Shown one piece after another: positions 9,576-18,169 of a stretch of DNA of 64,000 nucleotides. The notes below the pieces were generated by a model. That model made no database searches. It was not told where the DNA came from and saw only the letters and a list, made by a program, of their open reading frames with translations. Source of the DNA: Daphnia carinata (taxonomy: Eukaryota > Arthropoda > Branchiopoda > Diplostraca > Daphniidae); the NCBI RefSeq assembly GCF_022539665.2, contig NC_081337.1, positions 4,316,679 through 4,380,678 of the forward strand, given 5' to 3'. Made by a program: the position numbers and the translations under genes. Within the stretch, counting starts at the first letter, position 1. Each line of letters starts with the position of its first letter.

Positions 9576-10337
9576 TTAAACAAGCACTGGGGACTTAAGG
9601 ATTTCGTCCTCGGAGGATGAAGCTATCCCTGTTTTTGCCAGTCGCTTAGATAGTTGCCTGCTCAGCCTTTCTTCGGGTGAAGATTTCTTCCAACTTTTTG
9701 GTATTCCTGATGTGGACCTCGCTTTCTTCGCTGGCTCTTTTGAAGGTCCAGCGGCGAGGTCACTTATTTCTTGGCTCAGCACCGTGGGGGTCGGTGGAGG
9801 GACCGGTACTTGAAATGTGGCGGGCGGCAACTCTTTGACACCGCGCGCTCTTTCCAATAACTGCTCCCTTCTCTGAAGCTCTTCCTTATCGCGTCTCAGC
9901 TTACTTGTCTCCAGCAGGAATCTGGCGTGTTCCTCGGCCCGTTCTGCTGCCTTTTGTGCCGCTGCTATTGCCGAGGAGTGTGACTCCTTAACTTTGGTGA
10001 GGGCAGCTAGCTGTTCCCTCTCCTGTTCGTTTAAGAACTGGGCTGGCGAGTCCAAAGTCGGAGCGGTCGGTCGCGTGTAAGGGTTTGGCCGACTCTTTTT
10101 CTCCACGGATCTCTTGGCACGTTGTTCAGGGAACGGCTCCGGGATGCGAAGTCTCCTGAACACACCTTTCGGGATGGTCTGTTCTAACTCTTTCCAGAGT
10201 TCGTAAGCACGAGCCTCTGAGTCTAGGAGTTGTTGGAATCTTGCGTACACCGCCTGCTGGTGCTGCTGATGTATGCTGTCCGACACTGTTATGGAATGTA
10301 CGGACGTTTCTGTTATTATTTTTGTTCGAAGGACCAA
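9576..10337 (-). CDS. methionine-less ORF upstream of gag in the BEL element (ORF0)
   Basis: 253 codons, open from the primer-binding site (first possible near-cognate start TTG at 10337-10335) to TAA at 9576-9578. There is no ATG in frame anywhere; the frame runs back into the LTR to a TGA without meeting one. The predicted product is highly charged, with a coiled-coil segment rich in Ala, Glu and Arg (AIAAAQKAAERAEEHARFL), a proline stretch (PVPPPTPT) and an acidic Ser motif (SSSEDE) near the C-terminus. No catalytic motif is seen. I do not recognise the family. It may be translated by non-AUG initiation, be spliced to an upstream ATG, or be an N-terminal gag extension. Confidence 0.55.
   Translation of the reverse strand: MVLRTKIITETSVHSITVSDSIHQQHQQAVYARFQQLLDSEARAYELWKELEQTIPKGVFRRLRIPEPFPEQRAKRSVEKKSRPNPYTRPTAPTLDSPAQFLNEQEREQLAALTKVKESHSSAIAAAQKAAERAEEHARFLLETSKLRRDKEELQRREQLLERARGVKELPPATFQVPVPPPTPTVLSQEISDLAAGPSKEPAKKARSTSGIPKSWKKSSPEERLSRQLSKRLAKTGIASSSEDEILKSPVLV
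10326..10336 (-). other. primer-binding site, tRNA-Tyr type
   Basis: In element sense TGGTCCTTCGA, one base after the 5' LTR. It is complementary to the 3' end of animal tRNA-Tyr, whose acceptor end reads TCGAAGGACCA. The match is 11 bases and then decays. Confidence 0.7.
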
Positions 10338-11516
10338 TTTGAGATATGCCCCTTGGCCGGGCGATTCTCAATGCCGGAGTCTGCCGGCGCAGCGTAAAGT
10401 AGTGGTATTGGGTCCTCTGAAACCCAATGCAATAGCCGCAATACGTCTGGGCAGCCGGTTGGGGCACCGTGCTACTATGACTTGGCGGACTGGACCGCAA
10501 TGACGCCCGACAATTGTTCTGGAGGCCAATGACCTCGAAAACGATGCCGAGACGGGGCGCGGCCAATATGACGGACACGAATAACAAACGCTAGATTACT
10601 TGTGATCCTTGGCGTCGAGTGCCCCCGGGTCGGACGGATCTTCAAGTGAAGCGACGGCAAAAAACAGGATCCAATCCGGATGAGAGCTGTTGCAAAAGCA
10701 GCTTCGTTGTAGCCGTCGAGAAAAGGAGCCGGGCAGAACGAAGAGGGCTGACGGGCGGAAGCAGCTTATCGCGGCCGGGCAGAAGTTTGACGGCCAGTTG
10801 CGACGGGCAGCAACACAAGTGATAACAAGCGAAACGTGATAGTAATTACCAGCAGAAAATGAAGAGCCGACTCCGGGGGCTTCGGTGAAACTCGTGTGTA
10901 TTATATTCGGCCAAAACCGGCCTTTATATACTCAATTTACAAAACACCGTTGACTGATATATATAATAGCACGAACATGAATATCAACGCTGGAGTAGAT
11001 GTCACCGTTGTTCCGTCACCCGTTTCAGCCTCAGGAACTGCCGCTGACCTCCAACCTCCAACTCTCCTTGGCCGACCCTCTGTCGGTTACTCCTCCGGCA
11101 CCAACCTCTTCCCTCTGGGCTAAAACTGGCTCCAGTCACGATGGGTTTTAAATATTTATTTCCTCTGGGCTAAAACTGGCTCCAGAGCGGGCGTCTTTAA
11201 TATTCATTTCTGCCTTTGCTCGACAGAGACCGCCCTACATAGCTGTAAACTACGTACGGTTATTTCAATATTATAGTCAAGCGTCTCCAACTTCTATCGT
11301 CGGGACTTATAGCATCAAGTCCCGCTTACATTCCATCTATTACCGTCTACCGGTATTTCTCGTACCGTCACCGGGAACTTCTTGGTTAGTTCCCGCCTCA
11401 TGATGGACTTACCCCGGCAACCGACTCTCTGGTTCCGAGTGCCCCGCATCTCCGCTTCTACTCGTCTATCTCTTCACCGTCCCCTTGGACAGTGTTGGAC
11501 GTCGGATTTTCCGACA
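10338..11516 (-). repeat. BEL 5' LTR
   Basis: 1179 bp, same ends and length as 2592-3770. It drives transcription leftwards in the window. It is followed by TSD CTCGG (11517-11521) and the resumption of the CCDC51 exon. Confidence 0.95.
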
Positions 11517-12017
11517 CTCGGTAATGAAAGAAGAAAAATATTTAAAAGAAGAAGTTCAGCAACTAGAAAAAGAAGAAAGAGAAAATTTTGCTATCTTGTC
11601 ACATACTGTGAGGGACTCGCATGAGAAAGAAAGAGCCCAAGCTGAGAAAACTAAGTATTGGTCAATTATAGGATCAGTTTTAGGTACCATTGTAGGTGTC
11701 TTTGGAACCACAGTCAATAATCGTTTAAAAATGAAGGAGCTCAGAGATTTGGTGGAAAGTACCACCAAAAACAACCAGCTGCTTACTGACACAGAGGAAT
11801 TATCAAAGCAAATTACATTGGCGATACAGCAAAATTCTCGTGCATCACAAGGAGACAAGCTTCAAGATTTTCCAGAAGGAAAATGGAAGGAGGTAAAAGA
11901 TTCTTTGCTACAATTGATACAAGATGAATGTGATAGCCAAAAAAACGTTATTTTTACAACTAAGCCGACAGTTAGAAACTTCGCTCTCTCCAGTGGATGG
12001 AAATATTGGCGCAGTTA

Positions 12018-12200
12018 ACGAAATGACGACGAACACCGGTTTTTATTGAAGAACTCTAATTTTCAGATATTTCTTCGCTATTTGATTCAAGCCATGTTTA
12101 GGAAACAAAAATATGTTAAACTATAGAAAACTTTTACTTTATTACATTCAACGAAATTATAGGCCTACTTTGCTACTATTCGGGATGCAACATTGCGAAA
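12018..12200. repeat. repeat R, copy 1
   Basis: About 183 bp similar to 29963-30145 and 41610-41792 (starts acgaaatgacgacgaacacc, ends cattgcgaaa), with roughly a dozen differences. It lies exactly at the breakpoint where CCDC51 copy 1 is truncated, so it may have mediated or filled the rearrangement. The interval 12201-12373 shows no further gene. Confidence 0.8.
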
Positions 12201-12373
12201 TTGCATTTTTTCCGTTGGCGTGACGTGCGTGACATATTTTAAAAATGTGTTTGTTTCTAGTTATACCTTCTACTATTGAACATGAGCATGGGGTACCTGA
12301 TTTTGATCTAACTTCCTATTTCTAGCTAAGTTTTCCTAGCTTTAGTCTTTTGTCAGAAAGTGTTTGACATCAG

Positions 12374-14330
12374 CAATTGTCAAATTAGGAATTATCGCCA
12401 CCACAAGGATAGTGGTCGAAGCAGATCACCAGGACACCGCCATCAATCACACCGTTCTCGTTCATATGATGAGGATAGAGGAGAAAGAAGACATCATCAG
12501 AGGGGATAGAGGTGGTGATCGCTACCATAGTCGTTCAAGATCTACAGTGTCGGGAAGAAAACGCCACAGCAACATGCATGGTGGCAGACATCGTGGTGTT
12601 GGAGGAGACAGTGGGGGTGGTGGTCCACCAGTAAGAGATTTTTATACATCATACATAGATATTTTGTTATACACTACTGGGATAATAATTATGTTTAACC
12701 TGCAGGATAATCCAGAACCTACCCGTTGCCTTGGTGTATTTGGAATGGGACTGTATACAACAGAAACTGAATTACAGCATGTGTTTGCTAAGTATGGTCC
12801 TCTAGAGAAAGTACAAGTTGTAAAAGATGCCAAGGTAATAGATATATCGCAAAAGTTGCTAAATAATCCGATGTAAGAAAAGATTTAAATCTAGACGGGC
12901 CGTTCACTAGGATTCGCCTTTGTTTACTTCGAGAGTTTAGAAGACGCCAAGTTGGAAAAAGAGCAATGCACAGGCCTAGAAATTGATGGTCGGCGCATCA
13001 GGGTGGATTAGGGGAGGTAGGGCGTGGTTGGAACACAAAACTTATTTTTGTTCCGTACGATTACAAAAATCGTCCAAGTAAACTAAAAAATATATAGATT
13101 TGTAGCTAATTATCTCAGCTACATAACCGTATTTTTTTTGGGTGGTTTCGGCAAAGATTAACATCTGCTATGCGTAAAAAACTGGAGGTACCCCAAGTTG
13201 TTTCAATTGCCAATTCTACTCGGCAATTGAAACAGGGCGTCTGGGCAATTAAAACGTGGGTTTTCCCATAAGAGAGCTCCCGGTTTTATGAAGAAACTAA
13301 AATGGCGATATCTCAGAATCTGGGATACGTATTTTGATGAATTTTTTACAGTAATATAGAGAATCTTAATCTTTATTTTTTAAGATATTTTATAACTTTC
13401 TATACTAACTAAATATTTTTTTAATGAATTTTAGTAGTTTTCTGAATTAGGTTCAGAAAACCGTCAGTAATTCAAAGAACGGGTAATAGTATGGAGATCA
13501 AATTTTTATAATCGAATATTGCATGTCCAGCCTTACATCATAATTGTTGTTAATGTCCTTAATTTAATTTTTAAAATTTAATTTCTTTCGTCAACGTTGT
13601 AAATAAAAGCGCAAACATTGTGGCAGACGACAAATGCCAGCCACCCAGCAGACGAAATAAAACACAAAATAAACAATAATTGAAAAAAGAGCTCTGCTAA
13701 TACGCTGCGTAGGGAACACTGTTGCCAGACTACATTAAAGGAGACGCGCATACGGAAGGGTCGCAATTGGAACAAGGTGTTCCAACTGCTCCGACCATGG
13801 GTCTTCACGGAGTTTTAATGTTTATGGGGGATAAAATTTAGCTAGAAAAAAATTAATGTCATCAATTTATAGCTTAATGAACGACGAACGATTTAAGACC
13901 TTTTTTAATGATTTTCTCCATCGTTTTAGATGTGAAAACGAAAAAATTGCCTGCGAAAAAACAAAAAATGGACAGTCAAAAAACAATTTTCAGGGATAAC
14001 TCGAAAACGTTTGGAGTCTAAAGCCTCCAATTTTTTCTAAAAATGTAGAACCCTAATTCCCGTTATTTCAAATTTTTTAAACGAAATCTCTTGCATACTT
14101 TAAGTGGTAGAATTTTTGTTTCAATTGCCGCGTGTTCCAATTGCGCCCTACCTCCTCTACTCAATTACTCAGCGACCCCATACTCCTACTCCAGGCATCT
14201 ATATGGGAAGACCAACCATGTAAGAAAATACTACTTTATTACGGTTTCATGTTTTCAAGGACTGGTGACTTTTTCAAACAGAACAAGTGGGCGATATGAC
14301 AAATATGACCGTAATGAAAGAGGACAACCG
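12374..14330 (+). pseudogene. tra2: partial transformer-2 (Tra2) splicing-factor gene, disrupted
   Basis: Exons after an acceptor at 12373 encode an Arg/Ser-rich arm. An RRM follows, with RNP2-type CLGVFGM and RNP1-type LGFAFVYF, then the Tra2-specific linker [18 protein letters not shown]. Introns are 12631-12705, 12835-12894 and 14220-14281; the last exon continues RYDKYDRNERG. Tra2 proteins bind exonic purine-rich RNA and steer alternative splicing, including sex-determination transcripts in insects. The copy lacks its 5' exon(s). An extra G in the run near 12501-12505 shifts the RS arm into a TAG at 12507-12509. A 1147-bp element splits the exon after the codon for Asp before Tyr-Ser-Ile-Thr. 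I infer a non-functional paralogue. Confidence 0.85.
13011..14157. mobile_element. non-autonomous TA-flanked inverted-repeat DNA element in the tra2 exon
   Basis: The interrupted exon reads across cleanly once this segment and one TA are removed. TA duplications are at 13009-13010 and 14158-14159. The left end is GGGGAGGTAGGGCG and the inverted right end is GAGGAGGTAGGGCG; the next bases also match partly (GTTGGAACAC against ATTGGAACAC). No transposase ORF is present; the 76-codon minus ORF at 13578-13808 has no known motif. TA target choice suggests Tc1/mariner-like mobilisation. The interior has a stem-loop at about 13199-13232 (gtttcaattgcc / ggcaattgaaac). Confidence 0.8.
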
Positions 14331-14489
14331 ATGAGAAAGGAACCGATTTTCTTTTTGCCCGCTATCTTCATTACAAAAACTTATTTTTCCCATCTTTTAA
14401 AATTGGATTTTTTTTCACCCAACCTAGTTTTTCACGTGGGCAGTGATTTCTTTAAACCCAACAATTCCCCCTTGTGTGTGTGCCCCATT
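14328..14489. repeat. repeat S, copy 1
   Basis: About 162 bp from ccgatgagaaagg to gtgccccatt, resembling 16253-16415 and 36857-37017. Here it directly follows the last recognisable tra2 codons and abuts the start of block D. Confidence 0.75.
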
Positions 14490-14603
14490 TCCGTAACCAA
14501 AAAAGTTCGGGAATGGAAAATTTTTTTTCGTTTTGTCGTTTAGGTCCATTACATCCTTGGATCGCAAAAACTGCAAAATAAAATTTTTTAAATTTTTTGC
14601 CAT

Positions 14604-15427
14604 GGAAATCCTGCTTTAAATTTTATAAAAATCGAAAGCCCTTACTATGGGCTATTCATTGCAATTAAAATAATTCATTTCGGACCAATAGTTTGTCCAC
14701 TAATAAATATTTTATGTTTGGACGGCATTTGGGAGGGGGGGGACTACGAAAAGTCGACAACTTTGGGCCTTTCGTTTGGGCATTTTTTAGGTTTATTAAA
14801 TGTTATCAAGGTAATATCTAGATTCCTTGTGTCACCAGGAATGTTTTGGTGGGTATTATACAACAACATTTAGTAAAATTAGTTGAAAAAATACTAAATT
14901 GCAAACAACCAATCACAATAGAGAAAGACGGATGCCATTCTTTTTTGGCGGGATTTTTAAATTTCTAATTGCTATTTACGTAAAAAAAAAGTTTAAAAAT
15001 AGTTTTAAGATTCTATACTTGTCTTATGGTATAGGCTTATCGTTATTATAATACAAATAGAAAAGTAAAATTTTTTCATTCGGTTTATTTTCATATTCAA
15101 ATTTTTACAGTCACTGATTAAACTACTTACATTATCATGGTTCACAGGAAAAAAAAAAAACTCTTACCGTCGAGTCCAGGGGGTTGTAGTAAAAGATGTC
15201 AGTAGTGATTTCAGGAACGTTTTATAATTTTTTATTATTAATTTGTGATTTGGGCCTATTTGGAAAATTTAGATCGATGCAGACGACACAAGCAGACGAC
15301 ACTTGAACGCCTTGCTTTTTTTCAGTGCTGTTGCCCTTGGCATCACAGTAGGAGAGCCAATCACAGTGCGAGAATCGTGTGCCGCTTAGAACCCGAACGG
15401 TCGAGTCAACCCGCGGAGACCATGTTG
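14604..15427 (+). repeat. module P (third copy of the inverted-repeat arm)
   Basis: Matches 35203-36031 in direct orientation and 34265-35091 in inverted orientation. It contains a G-run near 14735-14746 that differs in length between copies, and ends just upstream of the TATA-like box. Confidence 0.85.
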
Positions 15428-15437
15428 GCTTATATAG
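15357..15437 (+). promoter_or_regulatory. CCAAT/TATA promoter-like segment, D copy 1
   Basis: CCAAT at 15357-15361 and TATATAG at 15431-15437, about 70 bp apart, followed by actcagaagctgag as a possible initiator about 10-30 bp downstream. It lies 440 bp upstream of the small membrane-protein ORF. Identical in D copy 2. Confidence 0.45.
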
Positions 15438-15652
15438 TACTCAGAAGCTGAGAGCACGCCATCTACATTCTGTCTTTTGAATTCCAACGTTATTTTCTTA
15501 CTTTTTTCCCCCTTCTTTTTCTTTTTTTAAATCTTAGCTTCGTTACATTTTACGGACGAATTTTTTGGATGGTACCTATTATCATAGTTAATGATGTATT
15601 GCAGAGCATTTTGTTTAAACTTTAATTATGACTTTGCAAGAAACATTAGCAT

Positions 15653-15710
15653 ATGTTCTATTTTCATGGAACACAAGCTAGCATGCTCGTGTTCCATGAA
15701 AATAGAACAT
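15653..15710. repeat. perfect 22-bp hairpin, D copy 1
   Basis: Arms 15653-15674 (ATGTTCTATTTTCATGGAAC...) and 15689-15710 are perfect inverted copies around a 14-base loop that itself contains gctagc and gcatgc. Conserved unchanged in copy 2 (36257-36314). Confidence 0.9.
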
Positions 15711-15881
15711 GCCAGCTAGAAGTCAAGAAAGTTGAGACGGCTCTGAGAAACCATCGTTGGCGCGAGTAACAATTATTGTAAAATCCCACAACGTTAGACA
15801 AGGTAAATTCACCCACTACTTGCATTTTTTAATGTTAATCCAAATGTTGTATTTACCTAAAAAGCTCCCACAAAACCCTCG

Positions 15882-16259
15882 ATGCACCGATCGGAGACGC
15901 AGACAAATCCGAGGGCAACCGAAGATGTAGAGCTGTCGAACCTAGAACACCAAAGTCCAGGGACAAGTGCCGACGAAGAATCGACGCCCGGTTGTGGGGG
16001 CAATCTAAAACGAAAAAAAGAGGTTACAATACAAACACCCTTTGGAATCTGCAACGCGGAAGGATATGGCTGCAAAGGCTGCGCGTTCCCAGTATGTTGT
16101 GGATTTTTCTCCATCGTACTACTGGCAATCCTCTTCGTTCTTGGACTGCTTCTGTTCATGTATTTTGCAGGGATCCTCAAAATAAGTATTTGTTCTACGC
16201 ACCTGGAAAATGCAGCTAAGGAACCTTCATGCGTAACTCTCAGTTATCTCTTCCGATGA
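15882..16259 (+). CDS. small single-pass membrane protein ORF, D copy 1
   Basis: 125 codons from ATG 15882. The N-terminal half is hydrophilic (MHRSETQTNPRATEDVELS), followed by basic KRKK. A cysteine cluster (CNAEGYGCKGCAFPVCC) then abuts a strongly hydrophobic segment at about residues 72-98. This looks like a tail-anchored or type II membrane protein with possible palmitoylation sites. I do not recognise the family. The TGA stop overlaps the start of repeat S, so the C-terminus may be derived or the exon may splice onward. The ORF is preserved in both D copies, which modestly supports coding, although the duplication is very young. Confidence 0.5.
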   Translation: MHRSETQTNPRATEDVELSNLEHQSPGTSADEESTPGCGGNLKRKKEVTIQTPFGICNAEGYGCKGCAFPVCCGFFSIVLLAILFVLGLLLFMYFAGILKISICSTHLENAAKEPSCVTLSYLFR

Positions 16260-16415
16260 GAAACGAACCGTTTTTGTTTTTGGCCCCTATCTTCATTACA
16301 AAACCTTAGTTTTCCCATCTTTTACAATTGGATTTTTTTTCACCCAACCTAGTTTTTCACGTGAGCAGTGATTTCTTTAAACCCAACAAATCCCCCTTGT
16401 GTGTGTGCCCCATTC
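16253..16415. repeat. repeat S, copy 2
   Basis: Similar to 14328-14489; together they flank a 1.76-kb segment as direct repeats. From 16416 to 17147 there is AT-rich sequence in which I see no gene. Confidence 0.75.
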
Positions 16416-17147
16416 CCGAAATTCAACCCTTCAGGCACTTAATACAATAGCCGATATGTCTGCAATGGTGTAGCTGTCCATTAAGCTTAAGTTTGACGCT
16501 ATTAGATAATTTCATAGAAAAGCTTTTAATTTAAAGATGGACATTTTAATCACATATTGTACCAGCGCGTCAACATAAAAAAAAACTGTTCTAATTAGGG
16601 AAGACGCAGCAATGAAACCCTACTTTAGGTTTGACGAGTATTTCTTGCCACCACTAGTTGTCTGGTTTAACGAGAAATCCAATAACTTAATCAAAATTGG
16701 CGCTTTATTTTGATTATGCCGTGTGATTTTGTTGAATTTTAACGAATGTCTTTTTTTTTCCCGATTTTGACAGAATTTGGAAGTGTATAGTCTTCCCACA
16801 TTTGCATTATTGGATAATTTATAATTTTATTTTACTGTTCGAGAATCGTACCTTCAGCGTATCACACAACAGCTCAACAAAGAGCCAATACATTTTGTTT
16901 ATTGACTGTATCTCCGTTTCTTCTATAGGCAACATATAGGCATTTCCAGTAATTATGAAAACGAAGGATAGAAGAATAATGGTAAACGGCTTAATAACGC
17001 CTAAATAAGACCGGAAAAATGAACCTGACTTTTCCCATTTTTTAAAGTTACCTATTTAATTGCAAATACCAAAGAGAGTAATAAACCGAAGTCCGACAAA
17101 TAAAGAACTAACGGCGTATGGTTGCCATTAAAACATATATTTGGATT

Positions 17148-17152
17148 GGCAG
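17148..17152. repeat. target-site duplication, left (GGCAG)
   Basis: GGCAG before the LTR and at 26568-26572 after it. D copy 2 has the empty site with one GGCAG (about 37748-37752). Confidence 0.95.
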
Positions 17153-17690
17153 TGTTGCCGAGTTAGAGCTCGCCAAAACCGTCTCTTTTAAAAGCGATCT
17201 GGCAACGCCGCAGCCGGAGGAAGAGATTCGGTAACGAAGGGCGGAGCTTAGGGTTTCCGACCTCACTCGACCTCAGTCTCGACCTCGCTAGCAAGCAGCA
17301 AACACCTCAAACTCGTTTCGTCCCGTTTTTTCCGTCCGTTAATTGAACTTCGCACAAGTTCAACGTGTTTCTTCCTTTGGCAAAGGATCGTGTCCCGTTT
17401 TCCCGAAAGTTTGTATTGTTTCCCGACCACTTGCAGTGCTGTGTTGCGACGACGCCCTAATTTTACCCTTTCATTTCTACACGAGGCGCGTGGTTTTGGC
17501 AGCCATTGCGCGTGGCTCTTGTGCAGACCCCCCCCCTTTACGTGCTGTGTCTCCATTTACAACGTCCGTTGGCAGGCAACCAACGCGGCTTTATCTGAAT
17601 ACATCGGCTCGCCCATGTTTAATCAAATCTTTGTTTTAGACTAATCGTTTCTTATTTTCTCTTCCCGTACAACCGCGTGGAGTGGCAACA
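17153..17690 (+). repeat. Pao-type element 5' LTR
   Basis: 538 bp, TGTTGCC to GGCAACA. A polycytosine run (9 C) lies at about 17528-17536. Confidence 0.95.
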
Positions 17691-17692
17691 TT

Positions 17693-17711
17693 TGGTGCAT
17701 CGACCGGGAAT
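17693..17711 (+). other. primer-binding site, tRNA-Gly type
   Basis: TGGTGCATCGACCGGGAAT two bases after the LTR. It is complementary to the 3' end of animal tRNA-Gly(GCC) with one mismatch (A for G at the eleventh base). Confidence 0.75.
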
Positions 17712-18004
17712 TCGAAACTCGGTACGGCGGCCATCACCACGCGGTCGGCGTTTATTCTTGGCCATTTTGGAGACGCTACCTCAAATACCTGGCCTTCCGT
17801 TTCACGCTGATCGTCCGCATTTACGAAAAAGTCCCGCGTGGCAGACGACCGACTACAACAACCGACCGTTCCGGCGCAGCTCGAGAAACATCCGCCCAGC
17901 AGCCCAGCAACCCGAACACGCCCTCCCTATTATATTACATTACGTTTGCATTCACGTTTGATTTAATGTGTGTAATATAACGAATTATTGTGTTGCGTTG
18001 CAAT

Positions 18005-18150
18005 TCGTTGGTCTGCTCTCGCTAGAGCGTCCGCGAATTTCCCTTTTCTTACGAAACGCCCGTGCTGGATCGTTGGTCTGCTCTCGGTAGAGCGTCCACG
18101 AGTCCTTGCTTCCGTTTGAAATACGTAGGTCTGCTCTCGATAGAGCGGCC
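18005..18150 (+). repeat. three short leader repeats
   Basis: Three copies of a motif beginning ggtctgctctcg and ending tagagcg, near 18010, 18074 and 18128, with varying spacers. They directly precede the larger tandem array. Confidence 0.7.
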
Positions 18151-18169
18151 GCGTGCTGCGCCTTTTCCG

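Larger units (their letters stand above)
2592..11516 (-). mobile_element. complete BEL/Pao LTR retrotransposon inserted in CCDC51 copy 1
   Basis: An 8925-bp element transcribed leftwards. Order in its own sense: 5' LTR (10338-11516), tRNA-Tyr-type primer site, methionine-less ORF, A-rich leader, gag with protease, reverse transcriptase, RNase H plus integrase plus C-terminal domain, polypurine tract, 3' LTR (2592-3770). It is flanked by CTCGG at 2587-2591 and 11517-11521, and the sister locus at 45624 holds the unfilled site with one CTCGG. Both LTRs are 1179 bp and I saw no difference between them where I compared, so insertion was very recent. The protease-before-RT order, DUF1759/DUF1758-like regions and IN followed by a DUF5641-like domain place it in BEL/Pao rather than Gypsy or Copia. 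Confidence 0.95.
811..12016 (+). repeat. segmental duplication block C, copy 1
   Basis: Matches 43848-46122 collinearly, with only a handful of substitutions over the first 1.8 kb (for example near 1084, 1171, 1232 and 2029). Removing the BEL insertion plus one target-site copy (2592-11521) leaves 2276 bp, against 2275 bp in copy 2. The left edge is at ctctaagctg (811). The right edge lies inside the CCDC51 coding exon at about 12016, where copy 1 switches to repeat R. Between 811 and 2181 I see no convincing gene: short overlapping ORFs at 972-1182, a GT-rich stretch near 1255-1340 and a GC-rich patch at 1570-1640. Confidence 0.9.
2182..12018 (+). pseudogene. CCDC51: CCDC51 (MITOK-like) copy 1, split by a BEL element and 3'-truncated
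   Basis: Exon 1 (ATG 2182 to donor after 2358) and the start of exon 2 (2435-2591) are collinear with the intact copy at 45218-46262. The BEL element interrupts exon 2 directly after CTCGG, and the exon resumes at 11517, encoding the coiled coil and first membrane segment. The copy is broken in two further ways. An extra T in the run at 11951-11955 (five T's against four in copy 2) shifts the frame. Homology then ends at about 12016, so the C-terminal membrane segment is lost. The family (CCDC51/MITOK) is the pore-forming subunit of the mitochondrial ATP-sensitive potassium channel; that role comes from family knowledge. I infer that this copy is non-functional. Confidence 0.9.

Noticed and set aside
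15653-15710. Palindrome considered as part of a CRISPR-like array
   Set aside because: Single hairpin per D copy, no spacers, and the genome is eukaryotic.
14328-16415. S repeats considered as LTRs of a short retroelement
   Set aside because: No TG...CA ends, no primer site after the left copy, no target duplication, and about 5% divergence between copies.
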